From Scleromitrula shiraiana (lineage: Eukaryota; Ascomycota; Leotiomycetes; Helotiales; Sclerotiniaceae): DNA of 64,000 bases. Position 1 is the first letter of the stretch; the number at the start of each line of letters is the position of its first letter. The stretch spans positions 1,302,001 to 1,366,000 of the forward strand of contig JABELC010000012.1 of assembly GCA_028455995.1 (NCBI GenBank). Reading direction: 5' to 3'. Positions 23,256-32,881 of the stretch are shown piece by piece. The notes beneath the pieces were generated by a model. It saw nothing but the letters and a program-made list of their open reading frames with translations. It ran no database searches and was not told the DNA's origin. Made by a program: the position numbers and the translations under genes.

Positions 23256-23505
23256 AGGGTTGAAGTACTGGTGGAAGAAAAAGAGGGTGGGTGATTGAAG
23301 AGAGAAGATGCATATGGCATCCCACGATCCCACGGGTAGTACTATGTACTATTTACTAAAATAGTATAGCTCATCAGGCTTATTGTTTTTAGTTTCGGCA
23401 AGCACGAGGAACGTTCCTAAGCTTCTCTCGCTTAATGAAGTTTTGGAAGGTACTGAGACAATAATCCTTGTTGGTTGTGGAGATACTGTCCGGGACTGTA
23501 TTATT

Positions 23506-23600
23506 GTATGTATGTATGTATATATATGTATGTATGTACGAGTATGTATGTATGTATGTATGTATGTATGTATGTATGTATGTATGTATGTATGTATGTA
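23506..23600. repeat. TATG tetranucleotide microsatellite
   Basis: About 20 TATG/TATA units interrupted by ACGAG. Tyr/Met/Val/Cys-rich open frames through it are artefacts of the repeat. A CTT run follows at 23639-23664. Confidence 0.9.
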
Positions 23601-23874
23601 CCTACTATACAGTTCATGGGTATATGGAACTCACTCTACTTCTTCTTCTTCTTCTTCTTCTTCTTTTCAATCTTCGACATCGAGTGATTTAAATAATAAT
23701 ACCATATTGTATTAGACCAGAAACTTGACTTTGATACAATACATTTATTTGCTTGTCGCATTATTCTTTTTACATACTAGTAGAATAAATAATAAATCAA
23801 CACGAGTCCAAATCTATGTACGAGTTTACATTATTTGGGGTCTAATTCTTGAAGCAACAACATACAAACAAAAC

Positions 23875-25169
23875 ATGGCTAAGAGAAAATTTGAAGAAAC
23901 AGGAGATGATTTTCCCAAAGAAGAATTACGAAGATCGAGTCGTCGAAAAGGAAACAATATTGAATCAAAAGAAGAGGTAAAAACGGAACATACTCTTTCT
24001 GCTCTCAAGGCCACGAAACAAAATAGGAGTAAGAAAGAGCCATCAACCAAGCAAGAAGACGCGTCAATTAAAACAATTCAAAAAGAAGAGGAAGATGGAA
24101 TTGAAGATGATAATAAGAAACCAAAGCTTGTAGGTTATTATTTCTATTATCTAATTCGATCTCAAACAAACAATCAAACAATCAAACAATCAATCTATCA
24201 ATCTATTGATTATTTGGGTTGTTCGGATTCTCTTAAAGCCTCATATGAATTATTTTCCTGAGAAGGAAAATAAAGGAAAATTCAAATACCGAAAATACGC
24301 GGTAGAATTATTCTTCCCTCTCTTTCTTTTACTCGGTGACACGCACGAATACTCATTTACCTTCAATTTCTTTACATGCGATCGAATTTAATGGTTGGGA
24401 TCTCATATCTAGAGTTCTCCCAAATCTACCAAATCACCTAAACCAAATGGCACCAACTCCGATTTGACCAATTCATCAAATCGACAATACTGGCTTATGA
24501 AAGCTGAACCGGAATCACGTCTCGAGAAAGGACATGATATCAAGTTCTCAATCGATGATCTTGCGGCCAAGACACAACCAGAGCCATGGGATGGTATGTT
24601 TACTTCCATTCTGTCAAATATCCAAATTTATATTAACAATATTGCAGGAATACGAGCATATCCAGGTGTGTGATACATTCGTCTTATTCAGAATATGGAC
24701 ACAATACTGATGCAATACCAGCACGTAATAACATTCGCGCTATGAAAAAGGGTGATTTGGCATTCTTTTATCATTCTTCATGCAAAATTCCGGCGATTGT
24801 TGGAATCATGGAAATCGTTCAAGAACATACTCCTGACCGTAAGCTGGCTCTAATACTATGTCCATAACAAAACGATTTCATCCTTACAAATTCACAGTCT
24901 CGGCACACGATTCAAAGGCACCATATTACGATCCTAAATCATCTCCCGATGATCCCAAGTGGAGTGTTGTTCATGTTGAATTCCGTCAAAAGCTTACGAC
25001 ACCCATCACTCTCAAAGAACTCAAAGCTTGGTTCGGTGAAAAGGGAAATCCATTGGAGAACATGCAAATGTTGAAGTTGGCTAGGTTGAGTGTGAGTAAA
25101 ATTAGTAGTGACGAATGGAAATTTCTGGTAGGTGAAATGGAGAAGAATGGGGATCTAGTGAAGGTATAG
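23875..25169 (+). CDS. THYN1: EVE-domain protein, thymocyte nuclear protein 1 (THYN1) homologue
   Basis: PUA-like EVE domain protein. The family is thought to bind modified bases in nucleic acid; the fungal role is not known to me. Exons 23875-24129, 24413-24593, 24648-24665, 24722-24838 and 24898-25169 join in phase to 280 residues. Residues 1-100 are a Lys/Glu-rich, probably nuclear tail (MAKRKFEETGDDFPKEELRR). The EVE domain starts at YWLMKAEPESRLEKG and continues AYPARNNIRAMKKGDLAFFY, then PKWSVVHVEFRQKL and ends LARLSVSKISSDEWKFLV. Exon 3 is only 18 nt yet supplies the conserved GIRAYP. The first intron, 283 bp, is longer than the others. The domain call is firm; the exact first splice is less so. 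Confidence 0.9.
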
Positions 25170-25787
25170 AGGGGAACGAAATTCGGGGGGATTTGAAGAA
25201 GACGTGGATGGCATCTTTGTAAACAGCATGGTCATTGTAATTGTATCATAAGAAGAGAGACATTGGTGAGAATTGTATAAGTATATATTTGATCAATAGG
25301 AAGCAAATTCTAAAGGGTAAGATTTTCTCCAATCCAAAAAGAATTACACTGTCTCTTATTATTCATCGTTCGCAAGTGCGAACCCGATTGCTGCTCTTTT
25401 ATACAGAACATGGTTCAACGTTAGATAATCTATTGACCAACCCAACAAACATTTAATTATCCATCATCCATCACACTTCTGCTTACTACTCACTATTCAC
25501 GGGAACTCACTACATTTTCATTTGCGAATCAAAAGTTATATATTGGTTTTAAAGTGTTTTATTTGAATCAATTTTTTTGGTCTTTTCAACATCTCGTTAT
25601 ATAATGTACCTACTCCTTCTATTTTGAACTCCCCAAGAAAAGGAAAATACAAGCAAAAGAAATATCAATTTAAGTCAAGTAACGAAATACTTTCCGGTGT
25701 CCTGCGATGCGAAATATCATGGATACAAAACAAAAGGAAAGAAAAGAAAAGAAAAGGGAGGTGGGATAGATATATAGGATTATATAT
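25170..25787. other. Convergent 3' intergenic region
   Basis: Between the stop codons of THYN1 and the acidic-protein gene. AT-rich with AAAAG repeats near 25735-25757. No gene seen. Confidence 0.45.
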
Positions 25788-26984
25788 CTATTCCTTATCG
25801 GAATCAGAGGGTCTGAAATCAGAATCGGAATCGGAATCAGACTCACCTGTACGAGAAGAAGAAGCATCATCAGGATGAACAGTGATGGAGCGAAACAGAC
25901 GAGGGAAACGACGAATCGTAGTAGAAGCACGAGTAAGACGGGGAGAACGACGTAGTGTCGAAACCACATCATCATCCTCCGAATTGCCATCGGTATCCAC
26001 ATCAGCATCATACACAACCTGATCGTGATCAGGCTCCATCAAATACTGCTCGAGATCCGCCACTACCTGATGAAGGTCAGCCAACTCCCAATAAACGATA
26101 TTTTGATTATGATTTAGAAGCTCCCGAATGTCCTGCTCCAACCTATCCCTCTGGGCGCAGTCGGGAAACTGCGACTCCATCCAGGCAATTAGATTGTCCA
26201 CCTCGGTCATGGTCATGTCCATTATGTCGAGGTCGGATGCGAATTCCGGCACGGGTGTGTCCAGTTCCAATGATAAGACGTCGGAATTGGAACCGGGTGT
26301 AGGTGCCATGTTGTCAATATCAGATGGGATATCCGACATTTCTGAATCCATCGCCAATAGAGATATGGCAGACAATGACGATGAATCATCATCCTCCTCC
26401 TCAGGGCTCACAACCTCCCCAAACAAGGAAATCATTGGCTCGGAGACAGAATGATCATATTCATCAACGATCGTAATAACAAGGCTGTTATCGTTATCAT
26501 CATCCGACATTACATCCATGAAATCAGGGAAAAATGCCTCTATATCCTTGGAGCTTACATCAGTAGTATCATCAATAGGCTCCGAGTCATCATCATCATC
26601 AGACAAATCCACGAATTCAGGAAAGAATCGATAATCATCCTCAGACGACAATTCCTCCACGAAAGAAGGAAAAATCACCTCCTCATCCACAGGTGCATCC
26701 ACAGGTCCAATGCGAACAATAGCAAGACTATCATCAGCAACCTCCTCCTCCTCCTCCTCCTCCTCCTCCTCCTCCTCATCATCAATATCCATAGCGGCAA
26801 CCCCGAGATCAAGATCAGAGAGGTCGTCCAGATATTCTCCGGCCGTGTTCATGTTCGTACACGATGACGATGGCTCCTCTGTGGGACAGGGCGCAGCGAA
26901 AGCGGCGAAGACGAAGGATGTTCGGGGGAGGTGTGCGGGCTTGGGTGCAATAGCGAGGTAGTTTGTTGGGGTAGGTGTAGACAT
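25788..26984 (-). CDS. Unrecognised very acidic protein with three FPxF repeats
   Basis: Single exon, 398 residues, from ATG at 26984 (AAAA before the ATG) to TAA at 25788. I do not recognise it. A Pro/Ala/Phe N-terminus (1-35) is followed by Asp/Glu-dominated sequence with a run of 12 Glu coded by GAG (residues 70-81). Three copies of a short module occur: IFPSFVEELSSEDD (~104), FFPEFVDLSDDDDD (~120) and FFPDFMDVMSDDDN (~151), with a weaker fourth, ISLFGEVVSPEEEDD. A likely helical stretch follows (DNLIAWMESQFPDCAQRDRL; YWELADLHQVVADLEQYLM). A short basic patch (RRSPRLTRASTTIRRFPRLF) precedes a Ser/Asp tail. No signal peptide or membrane segment. Aromatic-in-acid motifs could bind basic partners such as histones (inference). 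Confidence 0.75.
   Translation of the reverse strand: MSTPTPTNYLAIAPKPAHLPRTSFVFAAFAAPCPTEEPSSSCTNMNTAGEYLDDLSDLDLGVAAMDIDDEEEEEEEEEEEEVADDSLAIVRIGPVDAPVDEEVIFPSFVEELSSEDDYRFFPEFVDLSDDDDDSEPIDDTTDVSSKDIEAFFPDFMDVMSDDDNDNSLVITIVDEYDHSVSEPMISLFGEVVSPEEEDDDSSSLSAISLLAMDSEMSDIPSDIDNMAPTPGSNSDVLSLELDTPVPEFASDLDIMDMTMTEVDNLIAWMESQFPDCAQRDRLEQDIRELLNHNQNIVYWELADLHQVVADLEQYLMEPDHDQVVYDADVDTDGNSEDDDVVSTLRRSPRLTRASTTIRRFPRLFRSITVHPDDASSSRTGESDSDSDSDFRPSDSDKE
26741..26777. repeat. CTC triplet repeat coding poly-Glu
   Basis: Twelve consecutive CTC triplets (GAG on the coding strand) inside the acidic-protein gene. Likely length-variable between isolates. Confidence 0.9.
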
Positions 26985-28298
26985 TTTTGAGTTGGGTGGC
27001 GTGGTTGTTGGGTGGGGGTTGTGAATGGGGTGGGTGAAAGTATTTATCTGGTAACTAACGGTGTGTGTGTGTGTGTGTTTGTTTGTTGTGTGGATGAATG
27101 TTTTCGGGTGCTGGTGGTGTGATGAGGAGGAGAGGGATTTCATGGTAGGAGGTTGGGGGAAAATATATAGATGGGCGGGAGGTATTGTTTTGAGGGTGTG
27201 GAGTTTTTGTTTTGTTTTGTTTTGTTTTGTCTTTTTGTTTTTTTTGGGAAAAGAGACGTATACAAAGTGTGTATAGCGGAGGAGTATAGGCAAGTATAGA
27301 TGAATGCTTGGTATATTGTTGCATTGTTCAGAGCTGTTCAATTTCCAGGTCGATTTACTGGGGTTTTGTACGCAGTACAATGATCAATAAGATAAGAAAC
27401 ATTTAGTTATGGCCATTGAATCAAAGAGTTCAAAAACAATTCTGATATACTATTCCAACCCATTGAAGTCTCGTTTATTCGAGTTTTCCGTTTCGTTAAA
27501 GAGCTAGTGCTACCTCCCCCCTATATTCAACTTTACCGATTTCAATCTCCTCGCTATTTTAAAAATCTCAATCACTTGTTTGTTAACTCGCTTAAACATA
27601 TTTACATTTTTTCGTTCTGAATACGTTGACGGAATCATATATTTCTTAATAGGTGAGTACAAAATAGAGCTAATATACTTGATCTGATCAGTATCCGCTG
27701 GTATGTATATATTTTAATCAAGCGAGTTTTCTTTTGTGCTATTGATGATAGTTTTTTTTATTATAGATGAATGTTTTTGAATTTGAATTTGAATTTGAAT
27801 TTGGATTTAGATTTGGTAAAGGTATTGTAGATAGATAAATTTTCTTAGTATAGGATTGTATGATTTAGCCCATATATTGATGCTGTTCATTAATATGTTA
27901 GTTAGTTTACTTTCATTAGATTTAGATCCAGGTAGTGCAAGTTATTGTTCTTGAGATGTATGAAGAATATAGTTTTCTTATGCTTATAAGCTTTGTTGGC
28001 TAATAGATCGAGCCTCGAACAAAGAACTCCAGGTTGATGTTCTTTCAAGTTTATTGGTTGGTTGTTGAACAACAGACAATGAGATTGTTGCTTAGTAACA
28101 AATTAACAATGGCAGAACATATCAATATGTCAGTAGCAAAGTAAATCAAAGATAGCTAATAGTTCATTACCAGAACATACCTCCAAATTATCTATTCTCA
28201 TGAACAGATAAATATCCTCGAGAACAACATGAAAACAATGAAGAAATCTCAACATAAAAAGGAGACGAATTCTCCCGCTCTAAAACTATTTCCTCATC

Positions 28299-28330
<32 letters not shown>

Positions 28331-28458
28331 TCACTTAACAATCACACAAAACACATTAAAACATCTTCAAGATTTTTGATCACTCACTTTTTGCTTCCTC
28401 GCCTTCCTTCACGATAGATACGGTATTTATCCCTGATAGAAACCCGCAAGCTAGCAAG
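26985..28458. promoter_or_regulatory. Divergent promoter region between two acidic-protein genes
   Basis: 1.47 kb separate the two opposed starts. Near the left gene lie TG repeats (27061-27078), a TTTTG repeat (27207-27230) and in-frame open sequence without coding character. GAATTT repeats are at 27778-27803 and a CA repeat at 28300-28326, just before the right gene. No conserved frame is seen. Confidence 0.5.
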
Positions 28459-29601
28459 ATGCGTTCAATATACACCACCAAATTGATTCTTGACGAGAGT
28501 GCCTACTCTCGAGTAGATGTCGCTGCTCTAGAGCAGGGACCTACTCACCGACCCCATGCTCCCATCACTTGTTCCAGTGGCTGCGCCGAATGCATTGCAC
28601 TCAGCGCCTGCCCCTGTGACAATTGCCAGGAGATGGCATTCTGGGACCAATACCTTGATGGGTGCGACCGAGACGATGACATTGGTGATTATTTCGCCGA
28701 CCAGCTTGGGTACTTGATTCCCGAGGAACCTTTTCCCACTCATGCATTGATGACTTGGACTCCTCGGGGCATGAATTGGAATACTAAGCCCCTGGATCGT
28801 CGGGATTGGAAATCGGATGCTACGGCGTTCAAGGCGGCGGTTGCTGCTGGGGACGACTACTTCGATGCGGGGCATGTGGTGCGAGATGATGATGACGACC
28901 TCGATACTTCTTCTGATCCTGGCTCGGGCTCTTCGTCTGAGTCGGAATTTGTCTTGGTTGATGATTCACGGCTTTCTGGTGATACTAATGACTGGGATCC
29001 TTCTTCTGATGCTGACTCGGTTTCTTCATTTGCTTCGCAGCAGGATGAACCTGATCGTGATGAGCCCTCCCATTCAGGAGATGGCTACATCTCTGTACCT
29101 TTGCCATTATCTCAGGCTCACACTGACTTGGTCTCTTTGTCTGAGTTGTTGGATGTGCCAGAAGTGATGGAGGAGTCGTGGTTTTCTGATGATTCTTCTT
29201 CTGATGATTCCTCTTCTTCTGATGATTCCTCTTCTGATGATTCCTCTTCTTCTGATGATTCCTCTTCTGAGACTGATTCAGTTCCAGAAATAATGGAGGA
29301 GTCGTTGTTTTCTGATGATTCTTCTGATGATGGCACTTTTTCTAATCTCGACTCGGTTGCTTCGTCTGAATCGGGATCTCATTTCGATCTGTTGCATGAT
29401 AATGATGACGCTTTTGCGGCTGTTTTGCGACAGGATGAGCATGATCGCGATGAGCCTTCCCACTCTGGAGGAGGTTCCTTCGTACCATCATCATCCTGCC
29501 GCTGTGGCCACTGCCCTCCTGGGGAGCCTTGCCCTGCCGAAATCCACCACTTCATCATGGGAGTCGTCCACGCTCATTTCGCGCGCTTCCCCGATTCCTG
29601 A
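28459..29601 (+). CDS. Unrecognised acidic Ser/Asp-repeat protein with two Cys clusters
   Basis: Single exon, 380 residues, ATG at 28459 (context GCAAGATGC). I do not recognise it. The N-terminus has a cysteine-dense cluster at 38-56 (CSSGCAECIALSACPCDNC). The centre is dominated by Ser and Asp with an SSDDSSSSDD repeat array (about 243-270). The C-terminus has a second cluster (CRCGHCPPGEPC) followed by a His-containing helix (EIHHFIMGVVHAHFARF). Two modules are duplicated in mirrored order: QDEPDRDEPSHSG (~195) and QDEHDRDEPSHSG (~325) enclose VPEVMEESWFSDD (~233) and VPEIMEESLFSDD (~275). No signal peptide is seen, so secretion is not supported. The Cys clusters could bind metal (inference). 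It lies divergent to another acidic-protein gene. Confidence 0.75.
   Translation: MRSIYTTKLILDESAYSRVDVAALEQGPTHRPHAPITCSSGCAECIALSACPCDNCQEMAFWDQYLDGCDRDDDIGDYFADQLGYLIPEEPFPTHALMTWTPRGMNWNTKPLDRRDWKSDATAFKAAVAAGDDYFDAGHVVRDDDDDLDTSSDPGSGSSSESEFVLVDDSRLSGDTNDWDPSSDADSVSSFASQQDEPDRDEPSHSGDGYISVPLPLSQAHTDLVSLSELLDVPEVMEESWFSDDSSSDDSSSSDDSSSDDSSSSDDSSSETDSVPEIMEESLFSDDSSDDGTFSNLDSVASSESGSHFDLLHDNDDAFAAVLRQDEHDRDEPSHSGGGSFVPSSSCRCGHCPPGEPCPAEIHHFIMGVVHAHFARFPDS
29184..29274. repeat. Minisatellite coding Ser/Asp array
   Basis: Five near-identical GATGATTCCTCTTCT-type units of 15 or 18 bp inside the coding region. Units differ mainly by gain or loss of one TCT codon, so the frame is kept. Confidence 0.85.
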
Positions 29602-31025
29602 GTCTGACTTGCATGACTCGTCCTTTTTCTCTGATCCTCTCCGCATTATTTCTGTTTTCTGATTTCCTTGGATATGAAAATATAAAAACACAAAAAAAAA
29701 GATAGATTTCTTTCTGCTTTATGGAGTTGTTTTAATATGAAAATACAAAAACATAAAAAAATAGATAGATTTCTTTATGCTTTAATGGAGTTGTTGTTTC
29801 GATATAAAAACATCAAAATACAGAAAAACAAATAGATTTATAGAAAAATAAACACATTTTTCTCCTTTTCTTCTTCGACTTTCTATTAATAACTTTAATG
29901 CAGTGGTCAATCTGACATAAAAACAATAAAAACACCAAAAAAATTACTTTCAACCACCCAAACTTGAAAAAGTTATTCCCTTATACAATTCTATGTGAGA
30001 TAATGTCCCAGCTCTAGTAAATAACTCCCATGTACTCTTGTTCTTGTGTCTCTAGCCTAATACTTTTATTTTCTTCGTTTAAGATATATGGCTCTCTCCC
30101 CCCCTCCCCTATCGAACTCATTTTTTTGAATAATTTCAATTCGCTTTGTCTATAACATTATTCCCACAACCTCAGATTTTTTATGCTAAGCCTATGGCAA
30201 TGGTGATGCGAGCTAATCCATTTTCTGATGTCTGTTTACGACACAAACACTAAACTGGTTCCGAAGTTATGTTCGATTCTTTTGAATTACTAGACATTTA
30301 ATCAGAATATTATGTATGCATTAGTTGTATATCAACTAATTAAATGGATATACATTTTCTTTCAACTTGAAGTTAATACAAAAAGAGAGGTTTTATGCGA
30401 GTCTACTCAATTCTCGTTTTTGGATTGATATAAAGATGATTTTATTAATATTTTAGAAAAATCTTGATATATTTTTAAAATAGTTGATTAGATGATTACT
30501 CGATGATGATGGTGATGGTTGGTCGTCAATTTAACGAATAAAACTTGAAGAAAGGAGCTTGCCAGTGATTGAAGATTTATTAGTTATCGATGCTAAATCG
30601 AGGAGTAGATTACGTCATATCGGGTCAGGTCCTCTGACACGTCGAGTTTTCTCTATAACTTAATCTTTTGTTTTAATTATATATTACTAGTAGTAAATTA
30701 TAATTTAATAATATAATAAACTATTTATATAAATAATCATATAAATAGTAAAATATATATCATAATTAATATTATATTTAATTAAATTATAAAAATTTTA
30801 TATTACTAAGACATTAGCGTACGGTAGTAACTTATAAACCCTAGTAGTAGTATTTCAAGGTAATAAAACTTGAACCTCTCTTTTTATACTAAAAAGAAGA
30901 GGCATGAAGACGAACCATACATATCACCAAAAAATCGAATGATCGAATGCATCAATTGATAGATTTTCGAAATCCATATTTTCTATACAGAATAGGAGTA
31001 AATTTCTCTTATTTTTTTCCTGTAA
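29602..31025. other. AT-rich intergenic region
   Basis: Contains two related copies of a segment around ATAGATTTCTTTxTGCTTTA (near 29702 and 29762), then a markedly AT-only block at 30660-30810. No gene seen. The right end is the promoter of the DHH phosphoesterase gene. Confidence 0.45.
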
Positions 31026-32626
31026 ATGTTTTCAAGACTCAATATATTGGGTAGAGCTTCTCACTTGCCTATACAATGCACAAAAATCAGAATTGATCTT
31101 TCGATACGAACCTCCCGACCCTTCCCCCAAAATATCTTATATCAACTCCCCGCAATGAATCGCAGTATCAAGCGAAAAGCAGGAAGCCCTTCAGAAAAGC
31201 CGAGAAAATCAGTCAAAGTTGATGATTACTGCAGCACGCCCGTACGGTACGATTCCCAAGGCGAACAAATCTGGCCCGCTCCACGTAATCAATTAAACAA
31301 TGCCTATGATTTCCTCCGAGAATGTGCAAAGGCTCAGAAACCTACTTTGATTGTTCCGGATAAGGATGCAGATGGGCTGAGTGCTGGAGTAATCGTGCAT
31401 CGAACGTTGCTGAAACTTGGTCTTGAGGAGAAATTGTTGGATGTGCATTTGGTGCGGAAGGGATCGAATATTCATGAGGAACTTGAACGGAAGTTGATGG
31501 GAGAGAAGAATCCGGCTTTTGTTGTTGTGTTGGATCAGGGTAGTAGAGGGGGTCAACCTGTTATTGATGATGAGAGTGCGAGGTGTATGATTATAGATCA
31601 TCATTTAAGTGATGAGTTTCCACAGAATGCCACGGTAGGTACTCCTTACTTTCATTTTCTTGATGTTATTGACATGATATCGAAGGTTGTGTCAGGCTGT
31701 CATTCTCCGCCAGTTCCAACTACTGCCTTGATGGCATACGAGATTTGTAAAAAGCTTCACCCCGACATTGCCAGCGAATGTGGTTATCTTTGCGCAATAG
31801 GGACGCATGGAGATCTAGGAAATACCTTAAAATGGATACCCCCATTCCCAGACATGACCGAGACTTTCAAAACACACACGAAGAAGCTCATCAATGAGTG
31901 TGTTTCCTTTATAAATGCTCGTATGTATATTTCGTTTTTTCTCCTCTAATACTAAAACCCAACACAGCTCGGAGAACCGGCAAGTATGATGTGATCTCAG
32001 CTTGGAAGGCATTACTTGAAGCGAAGGAGCCCAAACAAATTATGAGCAACAAGCGACTTGCCCAGGCAAGACAAGAGGTTAATAAGGAAGTCAAAAGACA
32101 AGCTCATACACCACCTAAATTTAGTAAAGACGGAAAGATCGCAGTATTGAAGATTGACAGCGAGGCCCAAGTACATCCTGTCATTGCTACTAGATGGGTA
32201 AGTTGCCTCCTTTCCATTTCTTCTACACATCACACTCACAAACTCACGTAGGCAAGCCATCTCAAATCCAAAGCCCTCGAAATCGTCATGGTAGCAAACT
32301 ATGGCTACCTACCCGGCAAAGTAAATTTCTCATGCCGAATCGCACGATGTGTTCGAGGAAGAGATCCACCAGTCAACATCATCCAATCCTTAAAAGAAGT
32401 CGCCAATCTTGACACCACAGACTTAGTTCAAAGATTGGGTGATAATTTTGCGAGGGGCCACAAGGAGGCTTCGGGTGGTATTGTTAACACGGCGGAATTT
32501 GAAGAATTGTGTGCGTTGATGAAAGTGGGGGAAAAGCCTGATAAGTTAGAGGAAGATGTACAGAAGCAAAAGGTGGAGGAATTGCCGCAGAAAAATACGT
32601 TGAATAATTATTTCAAGAAGTCTTGA
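31026..32626 (+). CDS. DHH-superfamily phosphoesterase (RecJ-like fold)
   Basis: Metal-dependent phosphoesterase or nuclease-like protein of the DHH/DHHA1 superfamily; substrate not known. Exons 31026-31634, 31686-31920, 31968-32197 and 32252-32626 join in phase to 482 residues. Motif I is PDKDADGLSAGVI (Asp112, Asp114, Asp116), motif II VVLDQGS (~169-173), motif III IIDHHLSDE (DHH at 191-193), and motif IV AIGTHGDLG. The C-terminal half matches a DHHA1-like nucleic-acid-binding region (CRIARC). The tail NTLNNYFKK resembles a PCNA-binding PIP box (Q-x2-[L/I]-x2-[F/Y]-[F/Y]) only loosely. Residues 1-43 could be a mitochondrial presequence; a second start at Met44 (31155) would give a nuclear-type basic N-terminus. 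The first intron (51 bp) has no stop and is a multiple of three. Confidence 0.88.
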
Positions 32627-32881
32627 GATTGGAGATGAAGGCTTGTTTTCTAATATTTGAAGTTTTATAGAGATAGGGCAAACATATAGCCAATTTACAT
32701 CATGGGCTGCAAAGCACTTGTATGCTGTAATTACTAGAAATATGTTTTCATGCGAGCAGACAGTATAATATTGTCTACGTATTTGTCTTTTAGGTGCAGT
32801 GACAATCTTACAAAAATGACATATCCGAGCTCCAATCTAAACAATTTTCGAACAAGCCCATGTATATAATCCGGCTTACTC
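32627..32881. other. Convergent 3' spacer
   Basis: 255 bp between the DHH phosphoesterase and the Ulp1-like protease stop codons. Nothing beyond 3' flanking sequence is seen. Confidence 0.5.

Larger units (their letters stand above)
19155..23874. other. 4.7 kb gene-free region upstream of SWI1 and THYN1
   Basis: The longest gap in the window. It must hold the leader and promoter of SWI1 (left, minus strand) and of the EVE-domain gene (right, plus strand). On the minus strand, GTAGGTAAGACC near 19481-19494 is a good donor that could splice to the acceptor at 19156, giving a long spliced 5' UTR. It carries many purine-rich and AAG runs and several microsatellites. No open frame looks like a conserved protein. 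Confidence 0.5.

Noticed and set aside
23475..23715. Tyr/Met/Cys/Val-rich frames in three phases
   Set aside because: Direct translation of the TATG microsatellite.
26985..27380. N-terminal extension of the acidic protein to 27380
   Set aside because: Extension is His/Thr/Lys-rich translation of TG and TTTTG repeats; the ATG at 26984 has good context and a different composition follows.
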